From Desulfobacterales bacterium (GTDB taxonomy: Bacteria > Desulfobacterota > Desulfobacteria > Desulfobacterales > C00003060), in assembly GCA_020347085.1 (NCBI GenBank), contig CP070769.1, positions 836,236 through 842,226 of the forward strand: a stretch of 5,991 bases of DNA, given 5' to 3'. The notes below the pieces were generated by a model, which saw nothing but the letters and a program-made list of their open reading frames with translations, had not been told where the DNA came from and made no database searches. Numbering within the stretch: the first letter of the stretch is position 1; every line of letters starts with the position of its first letter. The position numbers and the translations under genes were made by a program. Positions 1 to 5,007 of this stretch are shown one piece after another.

Positions 1-602
1 ATGTGTTCGAGGAAATACTCGAACTCGTGGACCAGGTGAAAAATGCGTGGAAGGTGGACGTAGCGGTGGTCCAGAACACGGACGTAAGCGAAAAGGCCCA
101 GAAAGTGGGCGACCTCATTAGAGTGGCAGACCTGAATGAAAGGAACCGAAAGGAGATAGAAAAACTCGGGTTTACGGATGAGGCCTTCCCGTTTGAACCT
201 GAATCGTATGTAGGGAACCACCTGATGAAAACTGTTGCCATGAACGTGTTCTTGGAACACAACGGGGTCAAGGCGCTATCCACGGCCATCCGCTGGGACG
301 AGCAGGAATCACGGGTGGCGGAAGACTATTTCAGTCCGAGAATGGATCCGGATCACACAAGAGTTCATCCGATATTGCATTTAAGGGAACGGGACATCTG
401 GGACACCATCCACAAGTACAAAATCCCCTTTTGCTCCCTTTACTACCAGGGATACCGATCCCTGGGCGCTAAAGGCTCCACCACCAAGAACTCGGACATT
501 CCAGCCTGGGAGCAAGACCTTGAAAACACGCCCGAGCGTGCGGGCCGCGGCCAGGACAAGGAGCAGATCATGGAGCAGCTCCGCACGCTGGGATACATGT
601 AA
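1..602 (+). CDS. CysD-like / PAPS reductase family PP-loop protein (3' part only)
   Basis: This is the C-terminal part of an adenine-nucleotide alpha-hydrolase (PP-loop) protein of the CysD/CysH superfamily. The frame is open to the left edge. The GTG at 3 is probably internal, because the ATP-binding SGGKDS loop expected near the N terminus is absent and must lie upstream. Counting from that codon, STAIRWDEQESR (93-104) with FSPR (110-113) matches the RRDEEKSR...FS.R segment of sulfate adenylyltransferase subunit 2. HPILHLRERDIW (122-133) matches its HPL..W.ELDIW, and YRSLG (151-155) and ERAGRGQDKE (178-187) match its C-terminal YRSLG and SERxGRxxD. The family makes or consumes adenylyl-sulfate-type intermediates in the cytoplasm. 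It lacks the ECGxH-type and paired cysteines of assimilatory PAPS/APS reductases and is shorter than true CysD. No cysN follows, so the exact reaction is uncertain. It ends in TAA, 180 nt before the phosphohydrolase gene. Confidence 0.85.
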   Translation, partial: VFEEILELVDQVKNAWKVDVAVVQNTDVSEKAQKVGDLIRVADLNERNRKEIEKLGFTDEAFPFEPESYVGNHLMKTVAMNVFLEHNGVKALSTAIRWDEQESRVAEDYFSPRMDPDHTRVHPILHLRERDIWDTIHKYKIPFCSLYYQGYRSLGAKGSTTKNSDIPAWEQDLENTPERAGRGQDKEQIMEQLRTLGYM

Positions 603-647
603 CATGAGAACTCGGCCAAGGGCTCTGGGTTCAGGACTCAAGGGGAC

Positions 648-672
648 ATCTTTGGACAAAGAAGATTTTTTT
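648..672 (+). terminator. weak terminator-like hairpin with T-run
   Basis: ATCTT (648-652) can pair with AAGAT (662-666), or CTTT (650-653) with AAAG (658-661), and seven T residues follow at 666-672. The stem is short and AT-rich. It could weakly terminate transcription after the PP-loop gene, but read-through into the phosphohydrolase gene is equally plausible. Confidence 0.25.
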
Positions 673-782
673 GCTCCTTAGGCGTCGAGCCTTGCGCCTT
701 GCGCCACACATCGCATAGATTGACATCAACGCTATGAAAGCCGCTTGTTTGTGTCTAGAGACCGGTTGAAGGAGGAAATTAC

Positions 783-2096
783 ATGGGGTTGTTTGACAAG
801 CCGAAGAAGAAAAATTCTCGTGCGGTTGTGGTCGGTTTGGACGGTGTCCCTTATACGCTGCTCAAGGATTTGAAAGCTAGGGGCCTTATCCCCAACATGG
901 CCACGATTTTTGACGCCGGATATTTTGGCCAGATGAGCGTATGTATCCCGGAGATTTCTTCAGTCTCCTGGTCATCGTTCATGACCGGGACCCAGTCTGG
1001 CGAGCACGGAATCTTCGGGTTCATGGATCTGCAACCCGGTACATACAAGATGTATTTCCCCAATTTCACCAATCTCAGGGCCCCCACCCTGTGGGATGAA
1101 CTGGCTTCCCGGGGCAAGAAAACCGTGGTGATTAACATGCCGGCCACCTACCCTGCCAGGGAAATCAGTGGCGCGCTCGTATCCGGATTTGTGGCCATCG
1201 ACATTAATAAGGCGGTCTATCCACACTCTTTGATCCCGCGTCTGAAGCAGATGGAATATCGCATCGACGTGGACACTATGAAGGCCCGGGAAGACCATGA
1301 CTTCTTGTTCCGGGACCTGGATGTAACACTTGCAAGTCGTGAACGAGCAGTCGGTTTACTATGGGAGGATATAGACTGGGACCTATTTATCGTAGTCGTC
1401 ACGGGGACTGACCGTTTGATGCATTTTCTATGGGAGGCGTTCGAACAAGAGACACATACTTACCACCAGGCCTTTCTGGATTACTTGAAAAAGGTAGATG
1501 CTTTTGTGGGCAAAGTACACGAAAGGTTCTTGGATCTGGAGGGCTCCAAAGAATCAAAGAACAATTTTTACATGCTCTCAGACCACGGGTTTACGAAAAT
1601 TAAAACGGAAGTCTATCTTAATCGCTGGCTGCAGGAAAACGGGTATCTTAAGTTCAACAAGGAGCAACCTGAAACCATTATGGACATCGGCTCCGGATCA
1701 ACGGCTTTCGCCATGGACCCTTCCAGGGTTTACGTCAACCTTAAAGGTAAATACCCGTTGGGAACAGTGGATCCGGCAGACTACGAACAGGTGCGGGAAG
1801 AACTTAAGGAAGGCCTGCAGTCACTGACTTTCGAAGGTAGTGAGAAGGTTGTAAACAGAATCTACTTCAAAGAAGAACTTTATCAAGGCCCCCATGTGGG
1901 CATGGGACCTGACCTGGTTGTACTGGCGCATTACGGCTATGACCTAAAAGCAAAAGTAAAATCGAAGGAGGTTTTTGGGCGGACAAACCTCGTTGGTATG
2001 CATACGCAAAATGACGCCTTTTTCGCAAGTAGCGCCAATGTAAGCTGCAAGTCCATTTTTGACGCAAGGAACATCATCCTGAAGTCCCTCACATGA
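783..2096 (+). CDS. AlkP-superfamily type I phosphodiesterase / phosphohydrolase
   Basis: A complete 437-aa protein of the alkaline-phosphatase superfamily (type I phosphodiesterase/nucleotide pyrophosphatase, COG3379-like), which hydrolyses phosphate mono- or diesters using two metal ions. The metal and catalytic set is visible in order: D20 in GLDG, S59 in PEISSVSW aligned with the usual Thr nucleophile, the family signature TG..SGEHGIFGF (68-80), D210 and H214 in GTDRLMH, D267-H268 in LSDHGF, and H407 in GMHTQNDAFFA. All sites look intact, so the enzyme is probably active. Ser instead of Thr as nucleophile also occurs in this superfamily. There is no signal peptide or membrane segment: the N terminus is basic (KPKKKN) and then enters the first beta strand, so a cytoplasmic location is likely. 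The start is fixed by AAGGAGGAA at 769-777, seven nt before ATG. The substrate cannot be read from sequence; the upstream CysD-like gene makes a nucleotide or sulfonucleotide possible. Confidence 0.9.
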   Translation: MGLFDKPKKKNSRAVVVGLDGVPYTLLKDLKARGLIPNMATIFDAGYFGQMSVCIPEISSVSWSSFMTGTQSGEHGIFGFMDLQPGTYKMYFPNFTNLRAPTLWDELASRGKKTVVINMPATYPAREISGALVSGFVAIDINKAVYPHSLIPRLKQMEYRIDVDTMKAREDHDFLFRDLDVTLASRERAVGLLWEDIDWDLFIVVVTGTDRLMHFLWEAFEQETHTYHQAFLDYLKKVDAFVGKVHERFLDLEGSKESKNNFYMLSDHGFTKIKTEVYLNRWLQENGYLKFNKEQPETIMDIGSGSTAFAMDPSRVYVNLKGKYPLGTVDPADYEQVREELKEGLQSLTFEGSEKVVNRIYFKEELYQGPHVGMGPDLVVLAHYGYDLKAKVKSKEVFGRTNLVGMHTQNDAFFASSANVSCKSIFDARNIILKSLT

Positions 2097-2195
2097 GCTT
2101 TCTAGCCTGACAGCGGCAAGTTAGAATGGCAAGAAAGCCCTCTACGTTGGAACACTGCTGAAATGACAGAGAAGGGTATCGACTGATGGCTTCGG

Positions 2196-2414
2196 CTAAA
2201 ATTCAAACGTGACGGAGCCGTCTCCGGCCTTGGCTATCTCAACGAGATCATCAACAGCCATCTCTCCAAAATTCCTGAACGTCACAAGGACTTCGGAATC
2301 TGCTGCAGCACCAGCAATGGTCACCAGTTCATCCTTGGTTCTCGTCCCCACATCTAATGTCACAGAGGCTCCAGCGCCCACAATTCTGATCAACTCGTCT
2401 GATGTCATGCTCAT
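2196..2414 (-). CDS. 72-aa protein built of three tandem repeats, function unknown
   Basis: I do not recognise a named family. The whole protein is three copies of one unit of about 20-27 aa: SDELIRIVGAGASVTL (5-20), KDELVTIAGAAADSEVLVTF (27-46) and VDDLVEIAKAGDGSVTF (54-70). The consensus is [KVS]D[ED]L[IV]xI[AV]xA(G/A)...VT[FL], which reads as a helix, a small-residue turn and a beta strand. It is acidic, with no Cys, signal peptide or membrane segment, so it is probably a small cytoplasmic beta/alpha scaffold or binding protein. An AAGGAGGT Shine-Dalgarno lies at 2428-2435 on the minus strand, 13 nt from this ATG. That is long, but an in-frame TAG directly upstream rules out an earlier start, and Met3 would be farther still. 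It is last in the leftward set of small genes, 128 nt after the zinc-binding protein, and converges on the phosphohydrolase gene. The internal periodicity argues that it is a real gene. Confidence 0.7.
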   Translation of the reverse strand: MSMTSDELIRIVGAGASVTLDVGTRTKDELVTIAGAAADSEVLVTFRNFGEMAVDDLVEIAKAGDGSVTFEF

Positions 2415-2542
2415 CTATAAGTTCTTTACCTCCTTTTCTCAGTAACGTTTTTTTTCGGTACCTTCGGCTTTACATGCACCTCCCAGGGAAGCAGGCGCCC
2501 GAAAAATAGTTCTCATTTTACCGCACAGCCAGTGCAGCCAAA

Positions 2543-2863
2543 TCAGTTTTCGTCCAATAGTTCCTCTTTGTATACATCCAACCCCTTAACATGGTTATAG
2601 AGGTCGGCACCATTCGGGAGGCTTTCTCTGAGGTGTTTGATCTTGCCCTTTATGCATGCTTCACAACACACGAGTAGCTCTTCCGCAAGCTGGTCTGAAG
2701 GAAAGCTCGCACATTCTAGACAAATAGCGATTCGGTTTGGACCCAGCAAGATCACCTTTGGGTATCCCTTGCCAACGTGTTTGCAGGCCAGCCACATCAC
2801 CTGTTCCCCATGCCTTGGACATTCCCCCATCTTCTTCTCGTAATTGTCTGCTTTGTACGTCAT
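2543..2863 (-). CDS. small Cys/His-rich putative zinc-binding protein
   Basis: A 106-aa protein with four spaced metal-ligand pairs: C15-x2-H18 (CPRHG), C27-x-H29 (CKH), C48-x2-C51 (CLEC) and C67-x2-C70 (CEAC), with an extra C66. This order suggests two zinc sites in a zinc-ribbon or treble-clef-like fold, and resembles small bacterial proteins of unknown function of the type CPxHG...CxH...CxxC...CxxC. The C-terminal third is a charged helix. There is no signal or membrane segment. Such modules usually bind nucleic acid or protein, but nothing here shows a partner. The start is uncertain: ATG at 2863 has only a GA-rich GTGAGAAAAGG upstream, and Met12 (2830), three residues before the first zinc ligand, is an alternative. 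It lies 76 nt downstream of the 102-aa gene on the same strand, so co-transcription is plausible. Confidence 0.75.
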   Translation of the reverse strand: MTYKADNYEKKMGECPRHGEQVMWLACKHVGKGYPKVILLGPNRIAICLECASFPSDQLAEELLVCCEACIKGKIKHLRESLPNGADLYNHVKGLDVYKEELLDEN

Positions 2864-2939
2864 CCTTTTCTCACTTTATCCTTTGCTAAGGCTTCTGTCT
2901 TTGTGGTCTCATCCTTACGAATGACCGATTTGCCATGCC

Positions 2940-3248
2940 TCAATCCCAGGTATTAAATGGCATCTCCAGGTCTTCAAGGTATACCCCAATGTCTGTGTCC
3001 CTCTTGATGCGCTCTCCGCGCCGCAGTTTCGCCAGGAAAGTCTCAAGCAGAACAATGACTATCTCATTCTCGGCGGCTGCCTCGTTGACGTCTTGGGTGA
3101 ACACAGGCGTTTCCAGACGTTTCCTAAGAAGGGCCTTCAACGCGTTCATTTGCTCATCCACGGACGAAGCGAGGAATGCGTCTGAAAACTCCACGCTAAA
3201 TTTCTTGTCCTCTGAGAATACGACTCGGAGAGAATCATTTTGCTCCAT
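2940..3248 (-). CDS. 102-aa acidic hypothetical protein
   Basis: I do not recognise a family. The protein is acidic (21 Asp/Glu against 13 Lys/Arg) and has no cysteine, signal peptide or membrane segment. Residues 7-21 look like two beta strands (LRVVF and KFSVEF), 30-46 an amphipathic helix, 62-77 a hydrophobic then basic helix (EIVIVLLETFLAKLRR), and the tail is acidic and aromatic (YLEDLEMPFNTWD). The start is well supported: AGGAG at 3257-3261 on the minus strand, eight nt before ATG. It lies 45 nt after the 97-aa gene and 76 nt before the zinc-protein gene, so it is likely the second gene of a leftward operon. The overlapping frame on the opposite strand is rich in Ser and Arg, as antisense shadows usually are. 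Confidence 0.72.
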   Translation of the reverse strand: MEQNDSLRVVFSEDKKFSVEFSDAFLASSVDEQMNALKALLRKRLETPVFTQDVNEAAAENEIVIVLLETFLAKLRRGERIKRDTDIGVYLEDLEMPFNTWD

Positions 3249-3293
3249 GATCTGTGCTCCTGAAAACAGTCTTTGCCACGGAGTGGAAATCCA

Positions 3294-3587
3294 TCATTGC
3301 TTTTTTGCACAGGGCACCCGGTACATGACCCATACGTCTCCGCTCTCTATGTCCCAAGTCTCATAGCGCTCTATGGTTGATTCATCTAATAGCGGCTCTA
3401 AGCCTTTCTCCTCTAGTTCCCCAACCAATTCCCCTATTTCCTTTTCAAATTCGACGTCCACCTCTTCATCAAATAATGGCTTATGAATCTTGAAAACCTT
3501 GCCATGATAGACCATAGAGGCGCCTGTCTGTTGTTGGGTTACACCCTTTGTTGTGGAATAATATGCAATCGTAACCTTGCTTCCCAT
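3294..3587 (-). CDS. 97-aa acidic hypothetical protein, first gene of the leftward cluster
   Basis: I do not recognise a family. Predicted layout by eye: an N-terminal strand (KVTIAYYS, 4-11), a polar segment with QQQ, a second strand pair around MVYHGKVFKIH (25-35), a strongly acidic helix (about 40-62), and a C-terminal strand (DVWVMYRV, 84-91) ending in a basic tail. This suggests a small cytoplasmic alpha/beta domain. The start is supported by AGAGG at 3594-3598 on the minus strand, six nt before ATG. A TTGACA box sits about 70 nt upstream, which makes this the likely first gene of the set 3587 to 2196. The acidic character and the TWD motif (77-79, and 100-102 in the next protein) are shared with its neighbour, but homology between the two is not evident. 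Confidence 0.72.
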   Translation of the reverse strand: MGSKVTIAYYSTTKGVTQQQTGASMVYHGKVFKIHKPLFDEEVDVEFEKEIGELVGELEEKGLEPLLDESTIERYETWDIESGDVWVMYRVPCAKKQ

Positions 3588-3631
3588 AATCAGCCTCTCT
3601 TCCTGAGCATCGGCCCGTTTTTTTGCTAAAC

Positions 3632-3660
3632 TCCCTAACCCAGAAAACCAGCCCTGTCAA
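3632..3660 (-). promoter_or_regulatory. candidate sigma-70-type promoter of the small-gene cluster
   Basis: On the minus strand a perfect TTGACA -35 box (3655-3660) is followed by a 17-nt spacer and TAGGGA (3632-3637) as the -10. The -10 matches the consensus poorly, which would suit a promoter that needs an activator. Transcription would start near 3625, leaving a leader of about 40 nt before the ATG at 3587. Confidence 0.4.
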
Positions 3661-3672
3661 TTAAGAACGGGC

Positions 3673-3694
3673 ATACCCCCAACCTGTATACCCC
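3673..3694 (-). repeat. tandem GGGGTAT boxes upstream of the candidate promoter
   Basis: On the minus strand GGGGTAT occurs twice (3688-3694 and 3673-3679) with a 15-nt period. The pair sits roughly 50-70 nt upstream of the inferred transcription start, where an activator could bind. A binding role is inference. Confidence 0.35.
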
Positions 3695-3722
3695 AGCGTA
3701 CTGCGCACAGAGGCGCTCAACG

Positions 3723-3741
3723 AAAAAGGGCAAAGCCCTTT
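3723..3741 (-). terminator. minus-strand intrinsic terminator
   Basis: On the minus strand AAAGGGC pairs with GCCCTTT around a TTT loop (3741-3725) and the T-run continues to 3723. The plus strand has no T-run after the stem. It begins 43 nt beyond the stop codon of the start-less minus-strand frame ending at 3784, so it probably ended that gene's transcript and now insulates the small-gene cluster. Confidence 0.6.
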
Positions 3742-3783
3742 GTAGGCCCTGCCCCTGCTATTCCATGATTCACATTTGCCCAC

Positions 3784-4086
3784 TTATTTAACCTCCGCGA
3801 GAACCTTACCAGACTTAAGTAAGACCCGGGCAGGCTCAATGGCGGCGGCTAGCTTGCCGGTTTTACAATCTTGTAAATTCGCACCACGAATATAGTAAGC
3901 AAGGCAACCCAACTGTAAATGAAGATTTCGTAATGCTTGCAAATTGAGATGGACAACTTCTTGCTGAGTCCCCGCTCCACTAACCGGCAATAAACGTGAA
4001 GTGGATTCAGACAGTGTTGAATATTCAAGATGTTCTTCAGCAACGTATCTTCTCCCGCAGGCGCTCTCGGAGATAAGCAGAACGGT
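3784..4086 (-). pseudogene. probable 3' remnant of an unrecognised gene
   Basis: The minus-strand frame is open for about 100 codons, from two stops in a row at 4087-4092 down to TAA at 3784. It has no ATG or GTG, and the only TTG starts lack a Shine-Dalgarno. The translation is protein-like, especially its last third (KTGKLAAAIEPARVLLKSGK), and it is followed after 43 nt by a good intrinsic terminator in the same direction. Both facts favour the 3' end of a former gene whose 5' part is lost, over a chance open frame. I do not recognise the family. A chance frame remains possible, and the overlapping 64-codon frame in another phase (3849-4043) is probably spurious. Confidence 0.35.
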
Positions 4087-4139
4087 TTATCACCATCTTT
4101 TGGACGCCTAGTTTATGCCTCTTGAACTCAGGACTCAAT

Positions 4140-4194
4140 TGGGAAAAGTGTGGGTTTCCCATGCCAGAACACCTGATTTTTAAACGGGAAACCC
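4140..4194 (+). repeat. mutually exclusive hairpins sharing GGGTTTCCC
   Basis: GGGTTTCCC (4152-4160) is the exact inverse complement of GGGAAACCC (4186-4194), a 9-bp stem with a 25-nt loop. The same segment can instead pair with the left flank, as TGGGAAA (4140-4146) with TTTCCCA (4155-4161), a 7-bp stem with an 8-nt loop. Only one can form at a time, as in attenuator-like switches. There is no T-run directly after either stem. Confidence 0.5.
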
Positions 4195-4200
4195 CTGATC

Positions 4201-4300
4201 TATAGTGATTCTCAGAATAATGTTCCGTTATCCAATTGCCAGCCAGGCCCTTATGTCTTCCGCCTTGGTCAATCGGAACATATTTTTGAGAACTGCTCTA
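4201..4300. repeat. long imperfect inverted repeat (27-nt arms)
   Basis: The core arms are 4209-4227 and 4274-4292, with 16 of 19 positions complementary, including TTCTCA and ATGTTCCG blocks at both ends. Extension to 4201 and 4300 adds four Watson-Crick pairs. Read as + strand RNA, three more positions become G-U pairs, giving 23 of 27. The 46-nt loop has a further CCAA/TTGG pairing (4232-4235 with 4265-4268). No clear target-site duplication flanks it. Confidence 0.6.
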
Positions 4301-4382
4301 TGAGGCCTCGGAGGCCACCATGACATGACGCAAAAACTTATACGACACGCGATCTTATATGCCACCTCTCCGTGGTATGATC

Positions 4383-4520
4383 TCTGCGAGACGTCAGGTC
4401 ACTGCTTCAGCGGGAGAAGTTTTGGCTCCTTTTGGCTGAGTATTCGGTTTGGTTGGGCAGTCGTGGGGCTTTAATACGTGTTGATACGTGGTGGCCACAT
4501 CATGGGCACCGTCTCGCGGG
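4383..4520 (+). repeat. long-range inverted repeat enclosing 116 nt
   Basis: GCGAGACG (4386-4393) is the perfect inverse complement of CGTCTCGC (4510-4517). Three more pairs (T-G, C-G, T-G) extend the stem to 4383 and 4520, making 11 pairs in + strand RNA. Within it lie tandem ATACGTG boxes (4474-4480 and 4484-4490) and a tandem TTTTGGCT pair near 4420. Confidence 0.45.
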
Positions 4521-4566
4521 CTAAGCGTTATGAGAAACAATCCGTGTCATCCTGTCCCCCGTCCCT

Positions 4567-4591
4567 TTAGGCGGCTACGTCAGCCGCCTAA
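4567..4591. repeat. perfect GC-rich 10-bp palindrome, loop ACGTC
   Basis: TTAGGCGGCT (4567-4576) and AGCCGCCTAA (4582-4591) are perfect inverse complements around a 5-nt loop. Neither strand has a T-run after it, so it is not a typical intrinsic terminator. It could be the last stem of the candidate RNA or a protein-binding or recombination site. Confidence 0.6.
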
Positions 4592-4785
4592 CTAAACCTG
4601 GTCTTCTCAAGGGCTTATCAGGCATCAAAAGTGTCGACGGTCTTTCATACAAGTAGTTTTCCCAGGTAAAAATAGGCTTTTTTCCCATTTGAAATCAGTA
4701 ATACGCCGGATGGATATATTGGAATTTAACCGCTAATCTGGGCAACACAACATGGCAGGCGCTCTTTGAGAGAGAAAACTGTTTT

Positions 4786-4821
4786 TGATCCTTAAGAAGG
4801 GATCAGTGATCGAAGGGATCA
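4786..4821. promoter_or_regulatory. repeated AAGGGATCA boxes with four GATC sites
   Basis: AAGGGATCA occurs at 4797-4805 and 4813-4821, a 16-bp period, and a near-inverse copy TGATCCTT starts at 4786. GATC occurs four times (4787, 4801, 4808, 4817) within 34 bp, and GATCAGTGATC (4801-4811) is a palindrome. This layout, about 190 nt before the response-regulator start, looks like an operator cluster or an adenine-methylation-sensitive site. Binding is inferred only from the pattern. Confidence 0.4.
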
Positions 4822-4910
4822 CGAAATCTGTTGTTAGGGCTATTGGCAAAGAAAGGAGAACTAGACGGTACTCAATCCCGAGGGAGTCATGTTTCAAAAA
4901 TTGACGTCTG

Positions 4911-4936
4911 AACGGGATGGAGTTTCCCCACCCGTT
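4911..4936 (+). repeat. hairpin in the response-regulator leader
   Basis: AACGGG (4911-4916) pairs with CCCGTT (4931-4936), and TGG (4918-4920) with CCA (4928-4930) across a one-base bulge. That gives nine pairs and a 7-nt loop. The T-rich stretch after it (GTTGTTG) is broken, so termination is doubtful; a leader structure is possible. Confidence 0.35.
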
Positions 4937-5007
4937 GTTGTTGGCTAAGTGGAGTCGAGTTCACCTGTGGAGGGCCTAACGTGGGTGGAAAATGTTAGGA
5001 AGGCGCC

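Larger units (their letters stand above)
4140..4591 (+). ncRNA. candidate structured non-coding RNA region
   Basis: No reading frame of useful length exists here, but hairpins follow one another closely: 4152-4194 (9 bp), 4201-4300 (long imperfect arms), 4304-4316 (GGCCT/AGGCC, loop CGG), 4359-4378 (7 pairs), a long-range stem 4383-4393 with 4510-4520, and 4567-4591 (10 bp). Inside the long-range stem, ACTGCTT (4401-4407) can pair with GGGCAGT (4455-4461). Wobble pairs are G-U when read as + strand RNA in the 4201, 4359, 4383 and 4401 stems; only one A-C mismatch would favour the minus strand. The pattern is like a multi-stem RNA, but no known class is recognised, both ends are guesses, and a decayed element with inverted repeats is the main alternative. 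Confidence 0.3.
4592..5007. other. non-coding leader region before the response regulator
   Basis: No convincing gene is seen in these 416 bases. The region holds two TTTTCCCA boxes (4667-4674 and 4680-4687) that are complementary to TGGGAAAA at 4140-4147, a TATATT box at 4715-4720 without a good -35, the GATC-rich repeats at 4786-4821, a hairpin at 4911-4936 and a possible 19-codon leader frame at 4889-4948. No promoter for the response regulator can be assigned with confidence. Confidence 0.5.

Noticed and set aside
690..705. Tandem CTTGCGC duplication
   Set aside because: Two copies of a 7-mer with no further structure; probably incidental.
720..725. TTGACA between the PP-loop and phosphohydrolase genes as a promoter
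   Set aside because: No acceptable -10 is found with 16-18 nt spacing (GCTTGT and neighbours), so a promoter cannot be supported.
851..1402. Three minus-strand frames inside the phosphohydrolase gene
   Set aside because: They overlap an intact catalytic gene, have no Shine-Dalgarno context and are composition shadows.
2196..2414. Resemblance of the repeat to TAL-effector-like units (xxVVxIAxxxGG)
   Set aside because: The unit is 20-27 aa rather than 33-35 and is strongly acidic, and the similarity is confined to a short IA-small-residue stretch; I treat it as superficial.
2209..2445. A 78-codon plus-strand frame opposite the three-repeat protein gene
   Set aside because: Its low-complexity Ser/Thr/Ala/Pro composition mirrors the repeat on the other strand, while the minus-strand product shows true internal repeats and a Shine-Dalgarno.
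2935..3366. A 143-codon plus-strand frame opposite the two acidic-protein genes
   Set aside because: The product is rich in Ser, Arg and Thr without domain-like pattern, as antisense frames usually are. The two minus-strand genes have good Shine-Dalgarno sites and normal protein composition.
4017..4028. Perfect 12-bp palindrome TTGAATATTCAA
   Set aside because: About one or two such palindromes are expected by chance in 6 kb, and it lies inside the gene remnant with no promoter near it.
4128..4138. TCAGGACTCAA shared with position 631-641
   Set aside because: An 11-nt match is expected by chance between sites in a window of this size, and the flanks do not match.
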